A DNA stretch of 64,000 nt from Brugia malayi (lineage: Eukaryota; Nematoda; Chromadorea; Rhabditida; Onchocercidae). Shown one piece after another: positions 48,614 to 57,946 of this stretch. The stretch is from NCBI RefSeq assembly GCF_000002995.4, contig NW_025062476.1:12172501-12236500 (forward strand), written 5' to 3'. How positions within the stretch are numbered: position 1 is the first letter of the stretch; every line of letters begins with the position of its first letter. The notes beneath the pieces were generated by a model. The model was not told the DNA's origin. It did not search any database and saw only the letters and a list, made by a program, of their open reading frames with translations. A program made the translations under genes and the position numbers.

Positions 48614-51030
48614 ATGGATTTTGCTATTAATCAGACGATAATTGAAAATGTGAATATTACGGTGAACAAAAAAAAGTTAATACTATTTGTCGATTATTTT
48701 TTACGTACGTACGCATATTTAATTGTCGGTACGGTGCTCATAGTGATCAACATTCCTGTCTCTCTGCTTGTGATAACTCGTAAAGCACTCAGGTCAACTG
48801 ATTTATCTCATCGAAATATTGTGAAAATACAGAGTTTGATGAATAGTATCATTAGAAAATCTATTACAAATAAAACAAAAAACATTTCAAGTTATCATTT
48901 CGATCACTCAAAATAATACGCAAATATCATATGGACAAGTTGAAGTATTTAGGAATTCATACTTAGTTCTTGGAATTGTATTCCTTAACAATGGATTTCT
49001 CGGGATCAGTTCCATATTACTGGGAGTGAAGCGACTCATCGATACCGCTGGTGGAGAACGGATTATCAATCATCACGAATGTGTGCTGAATGTTCGTTTC
49101 TTTGTTTGAAAAACACAATGAAAATTGTTGGCTTTCACTGTTATTCCAGGAAATTAAGTTAAAGTATTGCAAAATAAATAATAAAATTTAACGAAAAACA
49201 CAAAAAAGCTTTATAAGTCCACTGGACATAACGGGAACGGATTAAGCATTCCGAACAGGTAATAACTGTATTATAACCGTCGACAACAATTAAAATTTCA
49301 GGTGCCAATCTTTCTTTTCACAGCGGAATTTCTGACTGGATGGAGTCTGCTGATGAACAGCGTAGAAAGACTTTTTGTCGTAGCATTCCCAATATATTAT
49401 TATACTCACAACACACGAATAACTCATTCAGTTATTGCCGCACACTACGGAATTACTGCTACCGCGGTAACTACTGCTGTCACCGCAAGTTTGATTGAAC
49501 CAGCTCGGCGCATATCTAATTTTTGTATGTAGGTGACATTTGATACTTATAGTATCTTTTGTCACTGTATTCATCTAATGAGACACTTTTCAGCATAGGA
49601 CAAACACCAATGTTGGAATGGAATTCTAATATTATTAAGTAATTCTTTTACTTCGAAATCTATGACAAGACAACCCTTGCAGGCTACAATTTGCGTATTC
49701 ACCACGCTTTTACGAAGCATTACTACTATTGTCCTCTTCCGCTTCAATGACGAGTGTTGTTCTTATGATTATTGTGGTTGTCATTCTGAGAAGGTATGGC
49801 TTTTGAAATATTTCTAATCGTAGAAATGAAATTGTGCTATCATTGAGTGGTACAGTCCATTGCTCCATTCTTTTGCTTCATAAACTGTGTCAGAATTCAA
49901 TTATTCATTCAGTAGAATTACTCTAAATTAATTATTATTCATTCAGTGGAATTACCACTAAATTATTACTGAGTGCTAACTGAAACGACAAAACTGTAAA
50001 GTAAATCAAAGAAGCAAACGATAACAGAATTATTGCATATATCTTTCGGGGAATGTATAACACATCAAACTGCTTCCTCTTTACGCTGTTTACGTCAGGT
50101 GGCAAACGTCAATAAATCAATTCAAAATGAGAATGACTCACTATCACTTTTAGGAATTTCGGTGCACAGTACCTTTCAAGCAATTCGCATAATCGCAATT
50201 TGTCACATTTTCTCAAAAATCAAAAGCGGTACACTCAAACAGCACTGATCTCTTGCTGTTTCACATTTTGTACGTTGCTACGTGAATTTCTATGAACAGT
50301 TCTGATGAAGGCTAAGTACTTTCAGTAATAACAAAACATTGCTATTTTTTCTGATTTTAGGAAATAACTTTAACTTATGATTTCTTCAACTCCTGGGTAA
50401 CCGAGAAATTACGGGAAGTTATACTTGAACCTTCTACATAGCATAGCAAGGAATGTAGTGAATTTTATAAGTAAAATCTGCTTTTACTACTTATTTCGTT
50501 AGTTTCATCTTTATAGTTCTTGTGGTGGTATCAGCAATAATAGAACATATTTGCGAAGCAGATCCTTCTGCATTTTTTTCAGTAATAACAAAACATTGCT
50601 ATTTTTTCTGATTTTAGGAAATAACTTTAACTTATGATTTCTTCAACTCCTGGGTAACCGAGAAATTACGGGAAGTTATACTTGAACCTTCTACATAGCA
50701 TAGCAAGGAATGTAGTGAATTTTATAAGTAAAATCTGCTTTTACTACTTATTTCGTTAGTTTCATCTTTATAGTTCTTGTGGTGGTATCAGCAATAATAG
50801 AACATATTTGCGAAGCAGATCCTTCTGCAACGTCGCATGTCATTGTGATGGTTTGCGTTTACACACGTCTACTGAATTCCTTCAATTTGGTGACATTATT
50901 TTTGTGTCGTCAAAAAGATTTTCAGCGTGTTGTAATTCAATATTTTAAATGCATATTCTATGGAGAGAAACAGGTCCAATCAGTCGTAACTGTTGGTTTT
51001 GTAACACGAACAAATCACACCGTTTTCTAA
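48614..51030 (+). CDS. Serpentine (7TM) chemoreceptor, right palindrome copy
   Basis: Exons 48614-48792, 48953-49091, 49302-49524, 49670-49793, 50154-50269 and 50774-51030 join in phase to 345 aa. Acceptors are tttag/tttcag except at 49,669 (gacaag), chosen because it alone keeps the frame and supplies a Cys before TM5 (YNPCRLQF). A 27-base optional exon after 50,027 could be included without a frame change. Topology is as for the left copy, ending in a C-terminal tail with CRQKDFQRVVIQYFKCIF. These receptors usually sit on sensory cilia and detect chemicals through G proteins. A 257-bp tandem duplication in the last intron leaves a truncated extra copy of the last exon's start at 50,517-50,572 with its own acceptor; using it would truncate the protein inside TM6-TM7. 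The two copies are divergently transcribed from the palindrome centre outwards. Confidence 0.75.
50315..50834 (+). repeat. 257-bp tandem duplication in receptor intron/exon
   Basis: Sequence from about 50,315 to 50,572 repeats from about 50,573 to 50,830 with an offset of 257 bases. It spans most of the last intron, the acceptor and the first 55 or so bases of the last exon. The left arm has a single copy. Confidence 0.9.
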
Positions 51031-51900
51031 TTCAATAAGATTAGTTCACTGATTCTGATCACTATAATAAATTTTGCCATTCAGTATTTTTTCTTAACAA
51101 AGACTATTCTGGGAGGTCTTTTGATTGCATAGATATCATTCCAAAGAATTCCTAACATAAGTTCGAAAATAAGAAAACTGCAATAAAATGTAACTACCAA
51201 TTAACGGAAATCAATAACGAAATGTTGTAGAACACTATTTACGAATGATTGGTCTTGACGTATAACATTTTCATATTTTTGGATTTGTTGGCTGTTCAGT
51301 CAGTAACTTCAATCAAATAATAATAATCATTTATACAAAAGCTTTCTTTACTTAATTTGTTCAATTTTAAAACTTGTTTACTTCTCCAAAAATACTTTGA
51401 TTCATCCTTACTACGGCAATTCAAACTGCTCCACGCAAGCGCTGTTGTGGTGGTATGTCCGTAGTTTTTTTTTTTAAAAGCTATGCTGGTAGAAGTGTAA
51501 GATCCCCATGCCAGAGATGTCTCAACCGAAGTCAGAAAAAAGTGTATATCTTATTAACGACTCTAATTCTAAATTCGGGCATAGAAAATTCTTTCAGTCT
51601 GTAAGGCCATCTCTACAAGAAAGTGACATTCTAGAGAGATATGAAAAGCCTTAGAGTTATAGATAAAGCACGAGACTGCAGACCCAACCCTATAGGATTA
51701 GCTGTTTCAGGATCGGTCCGTCGAATCTCGAAATTAGTCTAGGAGAGATAACAGTACAACAAAATCCTAAATGATCAAACAGCCTTATTCAAGAGCACCA
51801 GTAATTGCTGCACATACAAGGCGTCTAACCAAGTTTATCGCTACCTTTTATCCGGTTGTAGTTGCAGCTAATGGACATTTTCTGATGCGTTTTTTTCTAG
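51031..51900. other. Right outer arm, diverged
   Basis: No gene is recognised. Parts pair with the left outer arm (51,500-51,640 with 36,490-36,620, and 51,730-51,890 with 36,380-36,470) with many substitutions and indels. Confidence 0.5.
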
Positions 51901-52069
51901 TTTTTGCTAATCCCTGGTCATTAAAATAAATTGAAAGTGGCACAATAGTAACTCCAGCAGTCTTGATCTGATCGATTAATTTATCTTTTTTTTATGCAGA
52001 AGCAAGTCCCCTTAGCGGTTTATATTTTCTTTTCTTTTTTATTTATAGCTTTGTTTTCTGCATTGTAAA

Positions 52070-52381
52070 ATGAATCCAAGGTTTCCCGCTCGTCTGTCCC
52101 TTGCTTCAAAGGAAACAAGTTATCCCATAGCAAAAGTTGCAACTAAACTTGTTGTTGGCTATTTACTTGATGAAATACGCAACAATTGTGTACCAACCAC
52201 ACCTGCTGCATTTAAACCAGTGGTTGATTATGCTGTCATTAGGATTCTTCGTTTTGAGTTCGAAAAATTTAATGAAACGGATTGTGAACTGTCAGCTTCC
52301 ATGAAATCAGTGAGAGAAGTAAAGAAAGAAAGGCATACATTTGTTTTTAAAAGTGTATTCATGTCAAAATCTGCATGTTGA
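52070..52381 (+). pseudogene. carB: Bacterial-type carbamoyl-phosphate synthase large subunit (carB) fragment
   Basis: About 85 codons read MNPR..ARLSLASKETSYPIAK, VATKLVVGYLLDEIRNN, TPAAFKPVVDYAVIRILRFE and FEKFNETDCELSASMKSVRE. These align in order with the N-terminal synthetase half of CarB, whose family pattern is 'E.NPR.SRSSALASKATGYPIAK.A.KLA.GYTLDEIRND....TPA.FEP..DY.V.KIPRF.FEKF......L...MKSVGEVM.IGR'. Conserved residues are lost (SRSSA to PARLS, ATG to ETS, GEVM to REVK), homology stops after the MKSV block, and the rest of the roughly 1,080-residue enzyme is absent. The 'RF.FEKF' form is bacterial; animal CAD proteins usually have 'RWDLSKF'. A Wolbachia-derived nuclear insert is the likely source. 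The segment has no counterpart in the left arm, so it entered after the duplication or was deleted there. Confidence 0.65.
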
Positions 52382-52899
52382 ATTACGTTGGTGTTTGGAC
52401 AACCTGTACGTCGTTCTGCTCTAATTGTTCGCGAACTGTCATGACTACTGCACTTATGAACTAATTTATACACTCTGTTGGTTGGGCGATCTGAAAACCG
52501 AAAGGTAGCACTCAGTAATTTATTTCATGACATCGGTTCCAAATTTAAAATTTGCTGACAGGATTCCAATTCCGATCATCTCCTTATGCCACCTACGCTT
52601 AAGAAGCAACACACTTTACTCTTCAGAATATATGCACCAATCTGCTACGTCGCCTCACCCAAATGTTCTTACAGATGACAAAAACATAATTATTGATGAC
52701 TCGGAATAGGGAAGGATTGAAAGGCTGGAAAGTACTAAATAGGGATGCTGGTTCTGTGCAAGGTAACTTTCCAGCAGAAGGACAGCTTGAAGACAACCTG
52801 AGTACATCCTCATTGTCATCTCATGTTCGAGTCATACAAATAAGAGAACCAGCCATTCATTGGATATCTCACTGAGACATCTTGCTGCCCATGTAGGAA

Positions 52900-54120
52900 A
52901 GCAATGTTGCATACAGTAAATTCCATTACTCGAGACATCTAGAACAAGTGATGAGCAATCCAGCAGGATAGATTCAATTACACGAACACTCCAATTACTA
53001 TAAGAAATTCTACGGAGCTCTGACAGCAATTTATGCACTGTGCTGCACTACGCTCAAAGTTGCCTACCCGGTGCAGATGGATTAAATGCCTCTCACAGAT
53101 AACGTTCGTTCTGAACCGATCGATGTCGAACACTATTAGTCTCTCTTTAATGCCAGCAGTAGAATGAAAGGTTCAGCAGTTCGTCTCTTCCTGCTACGGA
53201 GAAACTGTCGGACCAAAGAGCAAGATGCAGTCATCAGCTTTGCATAAGGGAGAAAGAACAAAAGTCAAAGTGCTCTATCGAAGAATAACTTTGTTCTCCA
53301 TTGCTGGGAAATTATCGGAAGAGTATTTCCAAACAAAATAATACCGTTACTATAGAATTACCTGAAAGTCAATTTGGTTTCAACGTTAATAGGAGTACCT
53401 CAAACATGATATTTTGTAAAAGTCTATGACAGATCTCGATAAAGGGACTGAGAATAAGCGATAGCCTCGTGCGATTAAAAGCCTACACATAAACCTTAAA
53501 TCGCTTTGTCTAGGTATACTCTTTGCAAGTTGCAGAGACTGCCGGATTTTCCGACTGAAAGTTAACTTGAAAACGACATAAGCTCTGATCTTCACATGAA
53601 CACAGTCGAATCAAAACGGAATCTAACGGTTCGATTATTTCGAAACATCAATTCCGACAGGACAGATAACAGAGTGACAGAGAGATAGAGGATAGATTGA
53701 TAAAGAGGTGGACAATCGAATGATAAAGAGATGGATAACAGATAAGCAAAGACGTACAGAGTATTCAAAAAACTCATTAAAAGAGTACGGAAAATTACAC
53801 GAAGCAAAATACGAAAAAGTGGTGGGTGGGAGAGCCATTATGTTGCCTACTCTTTTATATGGGTCTGAAATTCCTTGAATGGTTTAATTAGCGTCGTCTC
53901 CGCAACATTCCAAATATTCTCTGCAGTGACTACGTGACTAATGTCACTATTCTCGGGCAGGTAAGGTCACCAATATTGAGGACATGTCACTTGGATCAGA
54001 GCGACGCTGGGTGGGAAATTATCGCCTAACTCGCCAGTAACTACTGCAATCTCAAAAGAAAGGTTGCAGAGATTCTGACATACGTCAATGAGAGAGACGG
54101 GAGACAACACTGTTGCCGTC
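52900..54120 (+). mobile_element. Decayed non-LTR (LINE) retrotransposon, reverse transcriptase part
   Basis: With frameshifts and stops, plus-strand frames give reverse-transcriptase signatures in the right order: ITLFSIAGKLSE (family 'GISLLS..GK') near 53,285, LPESQFGFNVNRSTSNMIF (family 'LPE.Q.GFR..RST.DMIF') near 53,358-53,415, LPTLLYGSE (family 'LLYGSETW') near 53,843-53,870, and LRNIPNILCSDYVTN (family 'LR.IL.I.W.D.V.N') near 53,905-53,945, then a GHVTWI word (family 'GHV.RM') near 53,975. The catalytic YADD region is not recognisable. It is not functional. The clade is unclear, with RTE- or CR1-like LINEs showing such tails. Confidence 0.65.
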
Positions 54121-55080
54121 TTTGTTAACGTGCGTAAGATTTGTGTTTTATTTGGGGTACAAGTTGTTTTCGATATGGGACTAACTGATAAAACAAAATT
54201 AATTTAGGTAAGTGATGAAATGGTATATTGAAATAAGGCCATACCAGTACGATATTTTTCTTTTTCTTATCAAGTCTTTACCATCAACTAATTAATCACT
54301 AGAAAAATCAAAAATCAAAGTTTCTTATCGATAGAAAATGAATAAATGGAAAAATGACTGATTAAGCAAATTATCAAATCAAATAGAAATTGATTATTGC
54401 AGAAATAGGAACAGAAAACAATATGCTTCATTCGATAGGTTGAAATAAGAAAAGTGAAAAAGTAGGAAGCAATGATTTGTCTTTCACTGATAAGAGAGAT
54501 CATAGTAAGAGGTCATAACAAGATGATAACCGTTACTATAAATTTAAACCATGTCAGAATAGCATATATGTTTTGCTGTAGCAGATTTATGAATAGATGA
54601 CTAAAGTTATTTACTTAAGAAAAGTTATTCTCAAAAAGAATAATGACAAATTCTGTAAAGCAATTTAAACCATTAATCCTTTGATTTTTGATTATTTAAA
54701 TTGATTTTGCAAAATGTGAAGGGAACACATTGAACTATTAGCATATCAAATCAATTATTCAGCTCATCACCTTTAATTAATAATTGCCTATCATAATTAA
54801 TTTATTATTATACAGTATAATATATTAGCATATAGTATTCACATATTATTCATTTCAATCTTTTGAATTTTCTAAAACTAATTGAGTATTTTTATCAACT
54901 TTATTTTTCATTTTTATAACAACTTATTAATAATTTTTCATTTCTATAATAACTTATTAATATTAATAAATTATTTCTTTTTATTTTTTTATTACCTCCT
55001 TTGTTATTAAGAAATTAGTATGACTTATAGTTTATTATTTCAATTATAAATTGCTACTACCAGTGTCTGCCTTAGTTAAC
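54121..55080. other. AT-rich spacer, no gene seen
   Basis: No supported exon, and no exon encoding the missing SSU72 N-terminus was found on the plus strand. Confidence 0.5.
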
Positions 55081-56110
55081 ACAGACTTATATGTAATAAG
55101 TAAATATAATTTTCTTACAAATGATAGAAGTATAAGGAATAAAAAAAGTGAGCAGACAGAAATTCAGTAGAAATAACGATAGGAATAATCAAAATGTTAA
55201 ATTAACACACAAAATTATCTGCAAAATTTAAAAAATTATTTGCAAAGTTACAAGAAGAAATTAGCAAACATGGACAAAAAGGAGAAAAATGGAAGATATA
55301 AAAGTAACAAAAAAAGTAATAATTTATTAACTAACATGTGAAGAAGTGAAAATTAAAATTAACACAACATGCAATTAATCAAATGTAACAACAAAACAAT
55401 CACAAAATCCAAAAAGAAAAAAAAAAAAAACGCATGCAATAAATCAGCAAGAATACTATAAAAATGTATATGGGAAGTAAGAAAAATGAAATAAAATGTA
55501 TACAAAGAACAAGCTAACAAAAAAAAAAAAAAAAAGAAAAAAGTGTGTACAAAGAATTGTTGGGTTTTAACATAAAAAATTAGCATAAAAATGGTAAAAA
55601 TAATAAAAAAAGAAAAAGAAAAAAAGAAAATTAATGAAATTAAAATTAGTGAATCAATAAAAAAAAATTGCAGAAAAGAAATTGACAGAAAATAACTTGT
55701 GAAAGCATAAAATTAATAGAATAATTAACAAAATTAACAAAAAAAAAAAAGGAATTTATAATTTTGTATATTCGTTTAATAAATAAAGATTAGTGCGAGT
55801 TTAAGAGATAGCTAATAAGTAAAATTAAATAGAAAATAAGTCAAAAAGTGAAATTTACTCAAAAATACATATCAAGTAAAAGAGACATACAACTAGTAAA
55901 ATTAGTAAAAAGAGTGGCAAATTAGAAAATGAAATTGGCAAAAACAGATGAATAACAAAAAGCAACTAAAAAGCATATGGTAAATGAAACGAAATGAAAA
56001 AAGCAAACAATGAATAAAGTTATAAGAAAAAGTTAGCAAATATGAAACGAAAAAAAATTGGCAAATAATAAAGTTATGACATATAAAACTAAAAAAATCT
56101 ATTGATCAAA
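55081..56110 (+). other. A-rich strand-asymmetric tract
   Basis: About 1 kb in which the plus strand is dominated by A, with very little C or T, and words such as 'attagcaaa', 'agcataaaa', 'gtaaaattag' and 'agcaaac' recur. It resembles the tract at 43,251-43,750. No coding sense. Confidence 0.55.
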
Positions 56111-56670
56111 TTGCACTAAAATAGCAATATTTCATCTATTTTACTCATTTGCTAAAGTCTTTATTATTTCATTAACTTTAGTATTTTCCATAAATACACA
56201 TGGAATTAATTTAATAAAAATTTGCAAATGCATAAAAACAGTAAAGTGAGAGATAAAAGAGGGAATTATAAAATTGTAAATCAAAATAAATCAAAATTTA
56301 CTGTTATTCTCATTTTCTACAAAGATTCATAAAATTTTTTAATTTCCCACTGCTGATAATAAAAAGGTTAAAAACTCAATTCCGTGTGAATAATACTATC
56401 AAACTATAGATATTAATTTGTTTAGCACATTAAAATATCGATGTTCAAATTCCCTTTTGATACTTTGATATAATTGGGAATATTAAATAAAAAAGTAATG
56501 AAGAAATAAAGTAACAAAAAATAATAATAAAGTAATAAAGAATGCCATAGAACAAGACAAAGAGTGTCGTTAGGGTTGTACTTTTACGACGACCATCATC
56601 ACAATGACACACTGAAGGAAAGAATGACTCATATGTGAAATTATGATATCTCAACATTTTTCATTTTCAG

Positions 56671-57460
56671 GAAGAGAGGTTTCAGTGTAGAATCATTTGG
56701 TTCAGGAAGTCAAGTCAAATTACCAGGGCCTACACCGGATCGGCCAAATTGCTATGATTTTGGTGTGGCCACATATGATTTCATATACAATGACTTGAAA
56801 CAAAAAGACCCTCAACTGTAAGTACAGTTCTGTTCTCTTTATTTTGTTCTGTCCTTTTGATTTTGCTATGCTTTGCGAATATTTTCAGATATACGCAGAA
56901 TGGTTTGTTGAATATGTTAGATCGTAATCGTAGAATAAAGGATATGCCACAGAAGTTTCAACATTTCAGTGGGAAATTTGATGTGATTATATGCTTGGAG
57001 GAAAGAGTATATGATCAGGTGAAATTTATTTTCATTGTTTTCATTGCTGATAACCAACTTGCAATGAATGATAGCAAAAATTAGAGTTTTATTTGAGCTG
57101 GAAATTGAGAAGGAAGTGGCATAGCGGATAGCGAAGATTAAGATAGTTTATTGCGACAGTTTAGCTAGGCGATGAATTGTGTTGGGCCATCTGCGTCTTA
57201 TGAATTCCTTTCGAAAGGTCAACATTGATGTAGATTGCACTGTAAGCTATTCTGTTAATTACTTTTGATAGTTTGTTGGATTAATATTTGTATGCTTATT
57301 TATGTAAGCTAAAGAAGTATTTTGTCTTTAGATAGTGGAAGATTTACAGACGCGCGACACAAATGAAGGGGACAGTGTCCATGTCATCAACATTGATATA
57401 CAGGATAACCATGAAGAGGCTGCAATAGGAGCTTTATTTGTTTGCGATTTATGTGCTAAG
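56671..57460 (+). CDS. SSU72: SSU72-type CTD phosphatase, internal exons only
   Basis: Three exons, 56671-56817, 56889-57018 and 57332-57460, join in phase and match SSU72 closely: KRGFSVESFGSGSQVKLPGP, then YDFIYNDL, YTQNGLLNMLDRNRRIKDMP, IICLEERVYDQ and INIDIQDNHEEAAIGALFVC. SSU72 removes phosphate from Ser5 and Ser7 of the RNA polymerase II CTD and acts in 3' end formation. The first exon should supply the catalytic P-loop (family 'VCSSNQNRSMEAH', Cx5R) and needs to end in phase 2, but no such sequence is seen upstream as far as ELOF1. The usual C-terminal block ending in 'LHTVCFY' is also not found; reading on past 57,460 gives a stop within 18 codons. Either the gene has distant exons or it is a broken fragment. 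Confidence 0.8.
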
Positions 57461-57841
57461 GTTTGTATATTGAATTGTTCTCGTAATAGTTCTAAATATC
57501 ACTACGGGAAGTAGCAAGTTGCTAAGCATCGCTTAATATTTCAATACGTTGCTGCTATTGCTTCCTGTGTATTGAAAGAAATTCAACAGTGTTTTTTATG
57601 CAAATAAATTTCAACTATTGGATTTATATTTAAAAGGAACTTTTGCGAGTAATTGATAAATGCTAGAAGCTGTATGGATAGGTTGGATCAGATTTTCAAA
57701 TTCATTTAGTTCATTTTTCCAAATTAGATTTTTTTTTTAATCGTATAATTGCTATTCATGTTGTCTTGCTAATGAAAGTTTGAAATATAACATCTTATTT
57801 CACAATTTATTATCTAACATGTATTTATATAAATATTTCAG
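57461..57841. other. Intron or spacer after SSU72 exons
   Basis: AT-rich, no other supported feature. It becomes an intron if the candidate exon that follows is real. Confidence 0.4.
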
Positions 57842-57946
57842 AGCAGTGATAACTTAGATTTCTTGCTTAACTTGGATAACTTTTATATTTTCGAATGTAG
57901 TGTTTTTAACACTTTTTTAAGCAATTCATTCAAAACTTCTGACTAA
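57842..57946 (+). other. Candidate diverged last exon of SSU72
   Basis: A consensus 'atatttcag' acceptor is followed in the needed phase 0 by 34 open codons and TAA. The peptide starts SSDNLDFLLNLDNF, loosely resembling the acidic helix of SSU72 ('..D..DEI..LL.EFEE'), but it lacks the conserved 'LHTV.FY' ending. Similarity is weak and chance is possible. Confidence 0.25.

Larger units (their letters stand above)
36160..52500. repeat. Giant inverted duplication (palindrome)
   Basis: Sequence on the left reads as the reverse complement of sequence on the right. Inner arms 38,273-44,089 and 44,573-50,389 pair base for base (paired coordinates sum to 88,662) over 5,817 bp with only a handful of mismatches and one-base homopolymer changes. 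Outward the similarity falls to roughly 80 percent by eye, but blocks still pair: 36,229-36,300 with 52,380-52,445, and 36,490-36,620 with 51,500-51,640. Outer arms carry private insertions: left about 36,650-37,700; right the 257-bp tandem duplication and the carB-like segment. A simple recent assembly fold-back would not give diverged outer arms. Confidence 0.9.

Noticed and set aside
50033..50248. 71-residue open frame in the receptor gene region
   Set aside because: It overlaps the real exon at 50,154-50,269 in the wrong frame; the spliced frame gives KRYTQTALISCC leading into TM6.
36160..52500. Palindrome as a simple assembly fold-back artefact
   Set aside because: Diverged outer arms, arm-specific insertions and the single-arm 257-bp duplication argue against it, though only spanning long reads can settle it.
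52527..53038. Several 60-70 residue open frames right of the carB fragment
   Set aside because: No motifs, no splice context; they overlap each other on both strands and fall next to the decayed LINE.
57842..57946. Firm assignment as the last SSU72 exon
   Set aside because: Phase and acceptor fit, but the conserved C-terminal ending is missing and similarity is too weak.
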